DNA of 64,000 nucleotides, taken from positions 1 through 64,000 of the forward strand of contig CALLFZ010000021.1 of the NCBI GenBank assembly GCA_938010045.1, in the 5' to 3' direction. The notes beneath the pieces were generated by a model that was given only the letters and a program-made list of their open reading frames with translations, did no database searches and was not told the DNA's origin. A program made the translations under genes and the position numbers. This DNA is from an uncultured bacterium. Its GTDB lineage: Bacteria; Verrucomicrobiota; Kiritimatiellia; PWTM01. This document shows, one piece after another, positions 17,154 through 29,009 of this stretch (positions within the stretch are counted from its first letter, which is position 1; each line of letters starts with the position of its first letter).

Positions 17154-18082
17154 TAATTCGCGCGCCGGTGATTCCCGGGGAGGCGTGCGTCCATCTCGTC
17201 GGCGCGATAGACACCGACGATCGCCATATCGTCGCGATAGTGGCGGCGATGCCGAACGAGTTTGAGCGTGGCGTCAACCAAGATGGTGGCGAGCTCGGGC
17301 CAGTAGTTGAATTCGTCGTCGGGGATCCGAAGGTCAGAATCGGCGAAAAAGCCGGCGAGCCAGGGCTCGAGGTAGGCAATTTGCCGGTCCACGCGAAAGT
17401 TGGCGCCGTCGAGCTGTGCGCGCAGATGCGGCACGTAGACGCCGTCGGTGAGCAGGAGCAGGCAGTCGTTTGGTCCGAGTGGCTCGATGGGCATGGACCG
17501 CGTCAGGAGTTTCCGGTTGTGTTCTTCGGCGCCCAGGCCCAGAAACGCGTCGAGCTGCTTCGTGTGCTCGAGAAACTCCGCGCGAAATAGAGTCAATTCG
17601 CCCTTGGTTTCGATAAGGTGGCCGAGCGCGTTGTGGTCGGTGGTCAAACAGGTGACCTCGAACTTGCGCCGACCGTCTGGGCCGCGCGGTCCGCGGCGCA
17701 GCCGATAGGCGCGGCAGTCGCCGAGCCAGAGCAGGCGGCCTTCGAGACCGAGGAAGAGGGCGGCGGCGATACAGAAGCCGAAGGCGGCCTGATCGTGCGA
17801 TGTGCGGAACGTGAAGATCTGGCGGTCATGCCACAGCAAATGGTCGCGGAACTGCGCCTCGAGCTCAGCGAGCGGCGTTGAATCGGGCAGTTCGAGCACG
17901 CGCGCGGCGTACCGGTTCAACACCCGCATGTAGTTGCGCCAGCGCAGGCCCGCCGGGTGGCCGATCATGTCCGCCACCCCAAACAGCGCGCGGTCGCGAT
18001 GACGGGCGGCGAGACAGAAGTCTGAGGATCGCCACGGGTGTGTAAAGGTGAAGTATTCCAGCGATGGTTCCGTGGCGCTCAT
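17153..18082 (-). CDS. PP2C-like serine/threonine phosphatase domain protein
   Basis: A 309-residue cytoplasmic protein with a PPM/PP2C pattern: ALFGVADMIGH in place of the usual GVADGMGGH, LWLGDCRAYRLR (GDSRxY motif), LLLLTDGVYVP (DG motif), and the C-terminal YRDDMAIVGVYRA (DNxT/DDxT motif). The metal-binding aspartates VAD, TDG and RDD are kept, although the first motif lacks its usual glycine-rich loop. The ATG at 18082 overlaps the SDR stop (TGATG), and its own stop overlaps the kinase start. Its place just before a histidine kinase suggests a partner-switch or phosphosignalling pair, but no anti-sigma factor or STAS protein is visible. Substrate unknown. Confidence 0.75.
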   Translation of the reverse strand: MSATEPSLEYFTFTHPWRSSDFCLAARHRDRALFGVADMIGHPAGLRWRNYMRVLNRYAARVLELPDSTPLAELEAQFRDHLLWHDRQIFTFRTSHDQAAFGFCIAAALFLGLEGRLLWLGDCRAYRLRRGPRGPDGRRKFEVTCLTTDHNALGHLIETKGELTLFRAEFLEHTKQLDAFLGLGAEEHNRKLLTRSMPIEPLGPNDCLLLLTDGVYVPHLRAQLDGANFRVDRQIAYLEPWLAGFFADSDLRIPDDEFNYWPELATILVDATLKLVRHRRHYRDDMAIVGVYRADEMDARLPGNHRRAN

Positions 18083-18897
18083 CAGCGCATTTCCTGGCCG
18101 CCGGTGACGTTGATGGCCTGACCGGTCATGTACGAGGCGGCGTCGGATGCGAGAAAGACGAGCACGTTGCAGACATCGTCGTAGGTGCAACCACGTCCCA
18201 AGGGGACCTGAGCGATGTAGGCCCGCCGGACATCTTCGATCGTCCGAGCGCCGGGGACCTTACCAGCCCGCAGATACTGGACGAAGAGGCCGCGTTCGGG
18301 GTCGGTCCACAGCGGTGAGTCGAGGAGGTTGCCGGGGCAGATCGCATTGACGCGGATCCCGTGGGGTGCGAGTTCGAGCGCGACGCTCTGGACCAATCCG
18401 ATGCCGCCGAACTTGCTGGCGGCGTAGGCGGAATTGGCGGCGCTGCCTTTTTTGCCGGACTTCGAATTGATCTGGATGATGCAGCCCCGCCGGCGCGGAA
18501 GCATCGCGCGGGCGGCATGTTTGAACGTGAGAAAGTTTCCGAATAGGTTCACGTTCATGACGGCCCGCCAGTGGTCCGCATCGGCTTCGGCGATGGGCTC
18601 CGCGATCAGGATCGCGGCGTTCGCGACGGCGATGTCCACGCGGCCGAACTCCGCCAGCGCGCGATCGAAGAGCGCGGAGACGTCGGCCTCCGAGGTCACA
18701 TCGGTGCGCACCGCGATCGCGCGGCGACCGCTCTCGGCGGCAATCGCACGGGCGGCGGCGTCGGCGGTGTCGGCGCGAACATCGGCGATCACGACGTCGC
18801 AGCCTTCCCGCGCGAGCCGCCGGCCGATGGCTTCTCCAAGGCCCTGGGCGCCGCCGGTCACGACCGCGATCTGACCATCAAGTGTAGGATGCGTCAT
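18082..18897 (-). CDS. Short-chain dehydrogenase, sorbitol-6-phosphate 2-dehydrogenase-like
   Basis: A classical SDR of 271 residues. The NAD(P)-binding motif is VVTGGAQGLGEAIGRRLA, followed by an acidic VIADVRAD (Asp after beta-2, favouring NAD+). NAAI replaces the NNAG motif. The catalytic residues are Ser in IIQINSKSGKKG and Tyr-Lys in YAASKFG, and the C-terminus is TGQAINVTGGQEM. The KSGKKGSAANSAYAASKFG region with LDSPLW near 200 is typical of sorbitol-6-phosphate dehydrogenase (SrlD/GutD-like) proteins. It starts 2 nt after the stop of a zinc-type dehydrogenase, and the two probably act on related polyols or sugar phosphates. No transporter or kinase for a polyol is nearby, so the substrate is an inference. 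Confidence 0.85.
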   Translation of the reverse strand: MTHPTLDGQIAVVTGGAQGLGEAIGRRLAREGCDVVIADVRADTADAAARAIAAESGRRAIAVRTDVTSEADVSALFDRALAEFGRVDIAVANAAILIAEPIAEADADHWRAVMNVNLFGNFLTFKHAARAMLPRRRGCIIQINSKSGKKGSAANSAYAASKFGGIGLVQSVALELAPHGIRVNAICPGNLLDSPLWTDPERGLFVQYLRAGKVPGARTIEDVRRAYIAQVPLGRGCTYDDVCNVLVFLASDAASYMTGQAINVTGGQEMR

Positions 18898-18899
18898 CC

Positions 18900-20621
18900 T
18901 CACGAGCCTCCAGGCATAGGGGAATCGGATCCACGCGACGGCGCAAATGCCGCGAACAGCGCCTCTTCGGCTTCGCGCGTCCATACGCCGTCCGCGAGCC
19001 GTTCCGCGGCGGCGGGACACCGCTCGGGCAGTTCTTCGAGGCGCGTGAGGGGTAGCCCGCGGCAGTGCGGGTAGACGATGATTTTGCCGGCGATGGTCTG
19101 GGTTTCGACGGCGCGGATGCCATCGATGGCGCCGTCGAGACCGGACACCGCGGCGACGGAGACGTTGGTGTCGAGGGCGCCGGATTCGACTTTCGCGAGG
19201 ACCGCGCGCATGTCATCCATCACGGAGCCGCTGGTCCCGAGCAGGTACACCTGCCGTTCGACCAGCGTATCGAGGTCGATTGGGCCGCTGTGGTCCGCGG
19301 GGATGCCGGCGAAGATGTTGACGATCGCACGGGGCGCGGACGATGCGACGGCGGCGGCGACGAGCGAAGGGGAGGGGACCATGACGACCGAGTAGTCGAA
19401 GGGGCCGGGCCGCAGGCCGCGGCTGGAGTTGTAGGACTCGTACACGGCGCCGTGCTGTTTGGCCCGCGGGCGGGCGATGCGATCCAACGCCGCGAGCCGT
19501 GCGGCGCTCAGGTCGCAGGCGACCATCGTGAGGCCGACGACGCCTTCGCAGATATCCCGCACGACGTGCATGACGCCCATCGGGCCGCCGGCGCCGATCA
19601 CGTGCACACGGTTGTTCGGGCGCAGCTCGCCGCTCTCCGGAATCGCCTGCATGGCATCGGCGGGGTCGTGCGAGCGCGTGCCGGTGAGCCGTAGACCGCG
19701 ATAGTGGATCGCGCCGAGCGCCACGTTCACGGGGCGGCCGAACCGCGAACCGCCGAGGACGATCAGCAGCAGGCCGCCGTTGGCCATGCGCCCGAAGACC
19801 CGCTCGACCATCTCGGGATCGTGGCCGAAGTACATCACGTCGTCGTAGGGCCCCCCTTGCGTTTCGGCGAGGCTGTTGGCGCGCTCGGCGGGGATCGGCC
19901 AGCGGGCCGGGACGGAGAGTCGGGAGGACACCCACGTCATGCGCGCCGGCCGCGGCCCGGCGAGCAACAGGCGACGGAGCTTTTCGATGTCCGGCGTGGA
20001 GTCCGCGATCACGAGCAGGCGGCCGTTCTCCCGCAGGGTGCGGCGTTCCCGGGTGCGATAGGACTGTTCGACGCACGCCCATGGTTCCACCAACGCGTAG
20101 GCCGAAGCGGACCGGGCGCCTTCCGGGGCGCGCAGCAGCATGCTCTCGCCTTCGGGCGAGGTGATCAGTCGTTCGTCGAGCAGCACGTACTCCTGCAGGG
20201 CGCCCTCGAAGTTGTAGCCGAAGGCGCCGTTCGACGCCTCGGTGCGCAGCCAGCGCCAATCGGCCTGAATGAAAAAGCGTTCGCCGACCTTGTAGCGATG
20301 CACGCCTGGCCCGACGGCGACGATGCGCACGACCGGCTCGTGACCCGGCACGGTGGGCTGGTCGGCGGGGACGTAGCCGGGGAACGCGGCGAGCACGGCC
20401 GGATCCACGCCCGATATCACGGGTCCTTTTCGGACGTGCGAAGAAAACTGTTTCAGAAGTTTCTGATCGGAATAGCACAGCCCGACCGCGACGACCTCGG
20501 CGAGAAACTGGTGGGGACCCGGCGTGGGAACCGGCTTCGACTCGTTGAGCACGAGCTCGTCCGGGCCGACGAGTTGAACCGCCCGCTGCGCCGTCGGGAT
20601 GCCTCGAGAGTGTTTCCTCAT
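18900..20621 (-). CDS. Zinc-type medium-chain dehydrogenase with two Rossmann-like regions
   Basis: This 573-residue protein of the alcohol dehydrogenase (MDR) superfamily resembles L-sorbose-1-phosphate reductase/polyol dehydrogenases but is much longer than the usual 340-420. The GroES-like domain carries the catalytic zinc ligands in VGLCYSDQK and PTVPGHEPVVRI. The four-cysteine structural zinc loop is absent. After about residue 245 come two nucleotide-binding-like segments: a first one (ENGRLLVIADSTPDIEKLRRLLLAG ... GGLLLIVLGGSRFGRP) and then the canonical HVIGAGGPMGVMHVVRDIC. The first appears to be an insertion. The ATG at 20621 overlaps the coaBC stop (ATGA). Pairing with the downstream SDR suggests sequential oxidation/reduction of a sugar phosphate, but this is inference. 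Confidence 0.78.
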   Translation of the reverse strand: MRKHSRGIPTAQRAVQLVGPDELVLNESKPVPTPGPHQFLAEVVAVGLCYSDQKLLKQFSSHVRKGPVISGVDPAVLAAFPGYVPADQPTVPGHEPVVRIVAVGPGVHRYKVGERFFIQADWRWLRTEASNGAFGYNFEGALQEYVLLDERLITSPEGESMLLRAPEGARSASAYALVEPWACVEQSYRTRERRTLRENGRLLVIADSTPDIEKLRRLLLAGPRPARMTWVSSRLSVPARWPIPAERANSLAETQGGPYDDVMYFGHDPEMVERVFGRMANGGLLLIVLGGSRFGRPVNVALGAIHYRGLRLTGTRSHDPADAMQAIPESGELRPNNRVHVIGAGGPMGVMHVVRDICEGVVGLTMVACDLSAARLAALDRIARPRAKQHGAVYESYNSSRGLRPGPFDYSVVMVPSPSLVAAAVASSAPRAIVNIFAGIPADHSGPIDLDTLVERQVYLLGTSGSVMDDMRAVLAKVESGALDTNVSVAAVSGLDGAIDGIRAVETQTIAGKIIVYPHCRGLPLTRLEELPERCPAAAERLADGVWTREAEEALFAAFAPSRGSDSPMPGGS

Positions 20622-21853
20622 GGTGTCTCCGTCGCGGTTCGGCCGCCGCCGAGGCGGCGGGCCGCCCAGTCCACAATATGGCGGGCGCACTCGAGCTTCG
20701 TGATGCGCCCCCATTCGGTCCATTGCAGCTTCGGACCGGCCTCGGCGCAGGCGAACCACGCGGCGTCGGCGCCGATGCTCTCCGGTCCGTTCAGCACGAT
20801 CAAATCGAAGTGTTTTGCGGCCAGCTTGCGCGCGGCGCGCGCGCGGCCGTCGCCGGATTCGAGCGCGAACCCAATGCGGTATTCGCCGGGACGCGGCGGC
20901 AGGGAGGCGGCGATGTCGGGGGTGGGGATGAGGCGGAGCACGCGGCCCAGCCGATCCCGCGAAAGCTTGCCGCGCGCCGGCCGGGCCGGCGCCGCGTCCG
21001 CCACGGCGGCGGCGAACACGATCACGTCGGACGGCGGTGCGGCGCGCGCGGCTGCGAGCATCTCACGCGCGGTGGTGACGGAATGGAGTTCGATCGCGGG
21101 ATGCCTGGGAAGCAGAGCGGGCTCGACGGGGCCGCTGATGAGGAGCACGCGCGCGCCGCGCCGTGCCGCTTCGAGCGCGATCTCGCGCCCCATGCGGCCG
21201 CTACTGGCGTTGCTCAGGTACCGAACCGCGTCGACTGGTTCCCGCGTGGGCCCTGAGAGAATCACGAACCGTCGGCCGGCGAGGTCGAAGCATCCGGCGA
21301 GCACGTCGGCGATGATGCGGTCCGGCTCGGCCATCCGGCCCTCACCCTCCGCGCCACAGGCCATCGCGCCGGATTCGGGCCCGATTCGGCGCCATCCGGC
21401 GGTTTCCAGTCGTTCGACGTTGGCGCGGACGACGGGGCTGGACCACATCGCCGGATGCATCGCCGGCGCCAACCACCGCGAGCAATGGCAGGGCAGCGCC
21501 AGGGCGGAGGCGGTGACGGCGTCGTCCGCGATTCCGGCGGCCAGCTTCGCGATCGCGTCGGCCGTGGCGGGACACACCAGAAACACATCGGCGCGAGTGG
21601 CGGGCTCCAGGTGGGGGTAGAGGTCCAGGCCCTCTGTCGAGGTGCCCTCCGGCAGCAGATCGAGGCGCACGCGACGGCCCGTGAGCGCGGCGAAAGTCAG
21701 CGGCGCGACGAACCGGGCGGCGGCCGGTGTCATGGCCACCGAGACCTCCGCGCCGGCACGGACCAACCCGCGCACGACCTCGGCCGCCTTGTAGGCGGCA
21801 ATGCCGCCCGTGACGCCGACGAGCACACGAAGCGAGTATGTGGAGGAGCTCAC
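20618..21853 (-). CDS. coaBC: Phosphopantothenoylcysteine decarboxylase / phosphopantothenate-cysteine ligase
   Basis: A bifunctional flavoprotein of coenzyme A synthesis with about 411 residues. The N-terminal CoaC half shows the FMN-binding start LRVLVGVTGGIAAYKAAEVVR, VFLVCPATADAIAKLAAGIADD, and the catalytic region LAPAMHPAMW. The C-terminal CoaB half shows VILSGPTREPVDAVRYLSNASSGRMG and DVIVFAAAVADAAPA. The start is uncertain. GTG at 21853 lies just before the conserved region and next to a -10-like GATACT, so a nearly leaderless message is possible. An ATG at 21895 would add 14 residues. It heads a five-gene run in which every junction is 2 nt or overlapping, coupling CoA synthesis to the dehydrogenases and signalling genes. 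Confidence 0.93.
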   Translation of the reverse strand: MSSSTYSLRVLVGVTGGIAAYKAAEVVRGLVRAGAEVSVAMTPAAARFVAPLTFAALTGRRVRLDLLPEGTSTEGLDLYPHLEPATRADVFLVCPATADAIAKLAAGIADDAVTASALALPCHCSRWLAPAMHPAMWSSPVVRANVERLETAGWRRIGPESGAMACGAEGEGRMAEPDRIIADVLAGCFDLAGRRFVILSGPTREPVDAVRYLSNASSGRMGREIALEAARRGARVLLISGPVEPALLPRHPAIELHSVTTAREMLAAARAAPPSDVIVFAAAVADAAPARPARGKLSRDRLGRVLRLIPTPDIAASLPPRPGEYRIGFALESGDGRARAARKLAAKHFDLIVLNGPESIGADAAWFACAEAGPKLQWTEWGRITKLECARHIVDWAARRLGGGRTATETP

Positions 21854-22046
21854 GCCGCACAGTATCCTAGGAAGTCCGCCACCCAACTTCAACATGCGGG
21901 GTGACGGGACCTCCGTTGGATGGACCGGATGAGCGCGGTCCACTCCGTGCGGGGCGCGCCGGGGCCACCGGCGGTGTCGGACCCGTTCTGATCCGGCCGC
22001 CGCGGTTCGCGCGTGAATCGACCTCGGCCGCCGCGGGCGGGGCCGC

Positions 22047-22475
22047 TCAAATACCGTACACCTGCCGGAGCTGCTCCTCGGTGGGCATGGAAGGATAGTA
22101 TTCGCCTCGCGGTCCGATATACTGGCCGCCTTCGGTCATCCGCAGTGTCACCGGCGTGCGAGAGCCGTTTGAGTTCTGGATCCAGACGGTGGTGTAGAAT
22201 TGCTGCTGTTGGAGATGGTCGACCCGCCGCTGGAGCTCCGCGTGCTGCGCATGCTGGCGGGCGAGTGCGCCGCCGACCAATGCGCCGGCGGCGGCGCCCA
22301 GGGCGCGGTCATGGCCGCTGCCACCGAAATTGTGGCCGAGAATCGCGCCGAGTCCAGCGCCGATGCCGGCACCGAGGGCGGTGGCCTGGGTCGTGGAGTC
22401 CGGTTGCGTTGTGACGCAGCCCGCGGCCAGAGTCGCGGCGGCGATGGGAGTGAGCCATTGGGCCATTCGTTTCAT
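22047..22475 (-). CDS. Glycine-zipper lipoprotein
   Basis: A 142-residue protein with a lipoprotein signal (MKRMAQWLTPIAAATLAAGC, lipobox LAAGC) followed by a glycine-zipper segment rich in small residues (ALGAGIGAGLGAILGHNFGG ... ALGAAAGALVGGALA). This is a pattern for membrane-embedded or oligomeric outer-membrane lipoproteins such as the SlyB/PcP family. A charged His/Gln-rich helix follows (QHAELQRRVDHLQQQQ), then a small beta-rich end. The start is fixed by the signal peptide. It lies between coaBC and the divergent rsmE as a single gene. Function beyond an envelope role is unknown. Confidence 0.82.
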   Translation of the reverse strand: MKRMAQWLTPIAAATLAAGCVTTQPDSTTQATALGAGIGAGLGAILGHNFGGSGHDRALGAAAGALVGGALARQHAQHAELQRRVDHLQQQQFYTTVWIQNSNGSRTPVTLRMTEGGQYIGPRGEYYPSMPTEEQLRQVYGI

Positions 22476-22604
22476 CACGGATCCCTTTCCATGCGGCCGG
22501 GTGTCCGCGTTGGGGTCCGGCCATCCGCTTGAAACTGACGCGGCGGCCGCCCCAGTATTCAAACCCGGCGGGCGCGGCATGTGTGTGGGGGGAGCTTGCA
22601 CGGA

Positions 22605-23330
22605 ATGAACTGGTTGATTTTAGAGGCGAATGAGTTGGAGGCGGACGGTCGCGCCCGATTGACGGATGAACGCGCAGACCATGTGCGGCGCGTGTGGACG
22701 ATACGGAAGGTGACGCAGGTTCGTGCGGGGCTGGTTGGGGGCGGGCGGGGCTGGGCGCACGTGGAAGAGGTCGGGGCCGCGGGGGTGGTCCTCCGCTGTG
22801 AATTTCCGGAGCCGCCGCTACCTCGCTCGGGTGTTTCGCTGCTGTTGGCGATGCCGCGCCCGAAGGCGGCGAAGCGTCTCTGGGCACAACTTGCGGAGCT
22901 CGGCGTCGAACGGGTGTGGGTGACGTTGGCGGAGGGAGTCGAGGCGTCGTACCTTGACAGCCACGCGCTCGACCCCGGCGTGATCCGCCGGCGTCTGCGC
23001 GAGGGGATGGCGCAGTGTGGGGAGACGCGCCCGCCGGTCATCGAGGTGATTCGGCGATTCGAAGAGGCGGTGCGCCGAGTGGGGGAGGAGCGACCGGAAG
23101 CGGAGAAGTTGGTTGTGGACCCAACGTTTAACGAGCTGTTGCGCGAGGGCAAGGGCCAGCCGAGGGTATTGGCGATTGGTCCCGAGCGGGGGTGGTCGGT
23201 GGAGGAGCTGGCTCGCTTGCGGGCGGAACGATTTTGCGGGGTGCATCTGGGGCCGCGGATTCTCCGCGCCGAAACGGCGTGTTTGGTCGCGCTGGGCCGG
23301 TGCGTCGGTGCGGGACGACCGTCGGCATGA
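22605..23330 (+). CDS. rsmE: 16S rRNA (uracil-1498-N3)-methyltransferase
   Basis: A 241-residue SPOUT-class methyltransferase that methylates U1498 of 16S rRNA with SAM. Family features are the N-terminal PUA-like part (LTDERADHVRRVWTIRKV), VSLLLAMPRPKAAKRLWAQLAELGVERVWV, RRRLREGMAQCGETRPPVI (family pattern E..eQ..R...P), and the knotted SAM site VLAIGPERGWSVEELARL with HLGPRILRAETACLVAL. The start at 22605 precedes MNWLILEA. It is the first gene of the plus-strand run leading to secA. Confidence 0.92.
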   Translation: MNWLILEANELEADGRARLTDERADHVRRVWTIRKVTQVRAGLVGGGRGWAHVEEVGAAGVVLRCEFPEPPLPRSGVSLLLAMPRPKAAKRLWAQLAELGVERVWVTLAEGVEASYLDSHALDPGVIRRRLREGMAQCGETRPPVIEVIRRFEEAVRRVGEERPEAEKLVVDPTFNELLREGKGQPRVLAIGPERGWSVEELARLRAERFCGVHLGPRILRAETACLVALGRCVGAGRPSA

Positions 23331-23436
23331 GCGGCCGGAGGTCGTGCCGCAGGCGCGACGATCGGGCGGGTGAGCTGCGGCCAGCCGCCCGCGCTCGATT
23401 TGCGCGTTGCGACCGAGGCGCTCGCGTCCGCGGGGC

Positions 23437-23465
23437 GTGACTTCGAGCGAGAAACGGACTATACA
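23437..23465 (+). promoter_or_regulatory. Promoter upstream of secA
   Basis: GTGACT (23437-23442), a 17-bp spacer, TATACA (23460-23465). Each hexamer matches 4/6 of the consensus. The expected transcript start is near 23472, about 27 nt before the secA ATG, which has a GGGAG ribosome site. Confidence 0.55.
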
Positions 23466-23498
23466 GAACTGTTCCGCCGTGACGGCGGGAGCACACGT

Positions 23499-26561
<3,063 letters not shown>

Positions 26562-26578
26562 ACGGCGGACGGTGGCCC

Positions 26579-28213
26579 ATGGGCCTGGCGGACACCGCAG
26601 GGGGGCGGTTCGAGCGACTGCGCGCCGCGATCCTGAGGGGTGGGGCGGTCGCGGGTTCGGGCTTGCTGTTGTGGGCCGCGTTTCCTCCGTTGGAGTGGGC
26701 ATGGGCGGCCTGGGTGGCGCCGGCGCTGCTCGGAGCGGCGGTGGCCGGGCTCACGCGCCGGCGTGCCGCATGGCTCGGTGTGTTCGCCGGGCTCGTCGCG
26801 TGGGTACCCATGCTCACGTGGATCCGCTGTGTCACCACCGCGGGCTGGCTAGCGCTGGCCGCCTATTGCGCGCTCTATCTGATGCCCCCCGCCGTCGTCA
26901 TGGCTCGGCTCGCTTCGCCGGGCGCCTTGGAGCGACCGTTCGGGGCGCTGGCGTTGTGCTGGGGACTGGCAGTGTCGTGGGCGGGCTGGGAGGTTATCCG
27001 CGGCGAACTGTGGACGGGCTTCCCGTGGAATTTCATCGGCGTGAGCCAGTTTGCCAACACGGCGCTCATTCAGCATGCGGAATGGGGCGGCGTACCGGCC
27101 GTCTCGTTCCTCGTACTGTGGGGGAACGGCCTGTGGCTGGCCATCGCGCGCTCCCTCGTCCGACGCCGGCGCGCGCCGACAGCCCGCATGGAGTGGGCAC
27201 TCGCGGGCATCGTGTTGGCCGCCGCCTACGTTCACGGTAGTTCGCTGGCCGCCCGCGTCCAGCCGTCCGATCGGGAGCTGCGCGTGGCGCTGATCCAACC
27301 GGCCGTACCGCAGAACGAAAAATGGACCGCCGAGAGTTTCGATCGGATGTATGCGCGGCTGGCGGAGCTCAGCCGAGCCGCACTCCACGGCGCGCCGCAC
27401 CTCATTGTGTGGCCAGAGACCGCTCTGCCCGAGGTCTACCACGCCTCGGGTCCGGCGCAACGACTGGTCGCGTCCGTCGTCACCCACGGAATCCCTTTGC
27501 TGGTCGGCGCCCTCGACAGCGAGACCGCGGCCAACGGGGAACTCCGTCATTACAACGCCAGCCTTTTGGTGGGGCCGGAGGGCCGCTGTCGCCGTCTGTA
27601 CCGCAAGCAGCATCTGGTGCTGTTTGGCGAATACGTTCCGTTCCGCCGCTATCTGCCCTGGCTGGGGCGGCTGGTTCCGATGGAGTACGACCTCCATCCG
27701 GGCGAGGATCCGGTGGTCTTTGAGCTGGACGATCCGCCGGTCAGGTTTTCTGTGCTGATCTGTTTCGAGGACACGATCTCGCGGCTCGCGGCCCGGGCCG
27801 TGCGGCTCGGGGCCAGAATGCTGTTGGTGCAGACGAACGACGCCTGGTTCGACGGCACGAGCGGTCCGCGGCAGCACTTGATCCAAAGCATCTTCCGAGC
27901 GGTGGAAACCCGCGTGCCGCTGGTGCGCTGCGGCAACTCGGGCGTGACCGGCTGGGTGGATGCGCTCGGGCGCATTGGCGGCGCAGCGGGGGAGGCAGCC
28001 GGCACGCTGCCGGTGACGGGGCCGGATGGTCGGCCGCTCGAGGGATTTTTGATCGCGACAGTTCCGTACCGAGCGGCGGGGGACGGCGAGACGTTGTTCA
28101 TGAGGCGCGGACCGGTGGTGGCAGGGGCGCTGGCCGTGGCCGCGCTGATGATGAGCGTGGCCGATTTGGCCCGGGTGGTCGCTCGCCACCGTGCAGGCCA
28201 GCGGCGCGCCTAA
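26579..28213 (+). CDS. lnt: Apolipoprotein N-acyltransferase
   Basis: An inner-membrane enzyme adding the third acyl chain to lipoproteins, 544 residues. The N-terminal half has about six membrane helices (GSGLLLWAAFPPLEWAWAAWVAP...). The C-terminal nitrilase domain has the catalytic triad: Glu in LIVWPETALPE, Lys in RLYRKQHLVLFGEYVPFR, and Cys in SVLICFEDTISRLA. A final membrane helix ends the protein. The start 17 nt after secA is set by family length. Consistent with the gene, several lipoproteins with good lipoboxes occur in this window. Confidence 0.95.
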   Translation: MGLADTAGGRFERLRAAILRGGAVAGSGLLLWAAFPPLEWAWAAWVAPALLGAAVAGLTRRRAAWLGVFAGLVAWVPMLTWIRCVTTAGWLALAAYCALYLMPPAVVMARLASPGALERPFGALALCWGLAVSWAGWEVIRGELWTGFPWNFIGVSQFANTALIQHAEWGGVPAVSFLVLWGNGLWLAIARSLVRRRRAPTARMEWALAGIVLAAAYVHGSSLAARVQPSDRELRVALIQPAVPQNEKWTAESFDRMYARLAELSRAALHGAPHLIVWPETALPEVYHASGPAQRLVASVVTHGIPLLVGALDSETAANGELRHYNASLLVGPEGRCRRLYRKQHLVLFGEYVPFRRYLPWLGRLVPMEYDLHPGEDPVVFELDDPPVRFSVLICFEDTISRLAARAVRLGARMLLVQTNDAWFDGTSGPRQHLIQSIFRAVETRVPLVRCGNSGVTGWVDALGRIGGAAGEAAGTLPVTGPDGRPLEGFLIATVPYRAAGDGETLFMRRGPVVAGALAVAALMMSVADLARVVARHRAGQRRA

Positions 28214-28399
28214 CGCCCCCGGCCAGGGAGGGGGGGCGACACGCCGCGGCGTCCTTCTCGTCCAATCATGGGAGGGACGGCGGCGGGAATCGTCCCAACA
28301 TTGGATCGGGTGCTCCGCGAGCCCCGATTGGGTGAGGCGGACCGCTGGCGAGGGTTGTCGCGGCGAACGCGCCGACGCGGTTGGCGGGGGACGCTGGGT

Positions 28400-28428
28400 T
28401 TGACCGGATCGCGTAGCGGCGATAGACT
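28400..28428 (+). promoter_or_regulatory. Promoter of the rpmH-rnpA-yidD-yidC-khpB cluster
   Basis: TTGACC (28400-28405), 17-bp spacer, TAGACT (28423-28428). The -35 matches 5/6 and the -10 4/6. It lies about 25 bp before rpmH and after a roughly 185-bp gap that holds no gene. It fits the strong expression expected for a ribosomal protein operon. Confidence 0.65.
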
Positions 28429-28453
28429 TTGAATTTCGCGCCCGGGAGATGGA

Positions 28454-28594
28454 ATGACGATGAAACGTACGTATCAACCGCATCGGAAGAAGCGGCAGCG
28501 TAAACACGGGTTCCGGAAGCGAATGGCGACGCGGGATGGCCGAACGGTGCTCGCGCGTCGGCGCGCGAAGGGGCGGGTCCGCCTCGCGATCTGA
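28454..28594 (+). CDS. rpmH: 50S ribosomal protein L34
   Basis: A 46-residue, very basic protein with the diagnostic L34 sequence [20 protein letters not shown] followed by [19 protein letters not shown]. Two in-frame ATG codons exist (28454 and 28460). The GGGAG site is better placed for the first, while family members usually start at the second. It is followed by rnpA after 19 nt, the nearly universal bacterial order. Confidence 0.96.
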   Translation: MTMKRTYQPHRKKRQRKHGFRKRMATRDGRTVLARRRAKGRVRLAI

Positions 28595-28613
28595 GCATGC
28601 CGGAGAGCGCGGG

Positions 28614-29009
28614 ATGGACGCAAGCGCGGCGTCGGGTACGGCGGCGTCGCCCGACCGGCGTCTGCCGCGCGCGCGGCGTCTGCGGCGGGCGCGCGAGTTC
28701 GACGACGCCTACCGCGGGCGCAAGGTCGTGGGGAGACACATGGTGATGTTCGTCCGGCAGGCGGCCGATGCTGCGTTGAGGCTCGGCGTGGTCACCGGCC
28801 GGCGGATCGGCGGCTCGGTGCAGCGCAACCGCTGGCGGCGGCGCCTGCGCGAAGTGTTCCGCTTGGAGCGGCACCGACTGCACGGCACCGCGGACATCGT
28901 GCTCGTCGCTCGCGCCGGCGTGCGCGAGCCGCCGTTCGAGGAGTTGCGGCGGGAATTCCTCGACCTCGCTCGGCGGGCGGGTTTGTTGGGCTCGGAGACA
29001 CCGGGATGA
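28614..29009 (+). CDS. rnpA: Ribonuclease P protein component
   Basis: The protein subunit of RNase P, which helps the catalytic RNA process tRNA 5' ends; 131 residues. Family features are the start [59 protein letters not shown] containing the RNR motif, and DIVLVARAG. The N-terminal about 15 residues before the conserved region are Ala/Ser-rich, so the exact start is uncertain. Its stop overlaps yidD (ATGA). Confidence 0.93.
   Translation: MDASAASGTAASPDRRLPRARRLRRAREFDDAYRGRKVVGRHMVMFVRQAADAALRLGVVTGRRIGGSVQRNRWRRRLREVFRLERHRLHGTADIVLVARAGVREPPFEELRREFLDLARRAGLLGSETPG

Noticed and set aside
28214-28453. Possible replication origin next to rpmH
   Set aside because: rpmH-rnpA-yidC often lies near oriC, but no dnaA, dnaN, gidA or mnmE gene and no cluster of TTATCCACA-like boxes is present.
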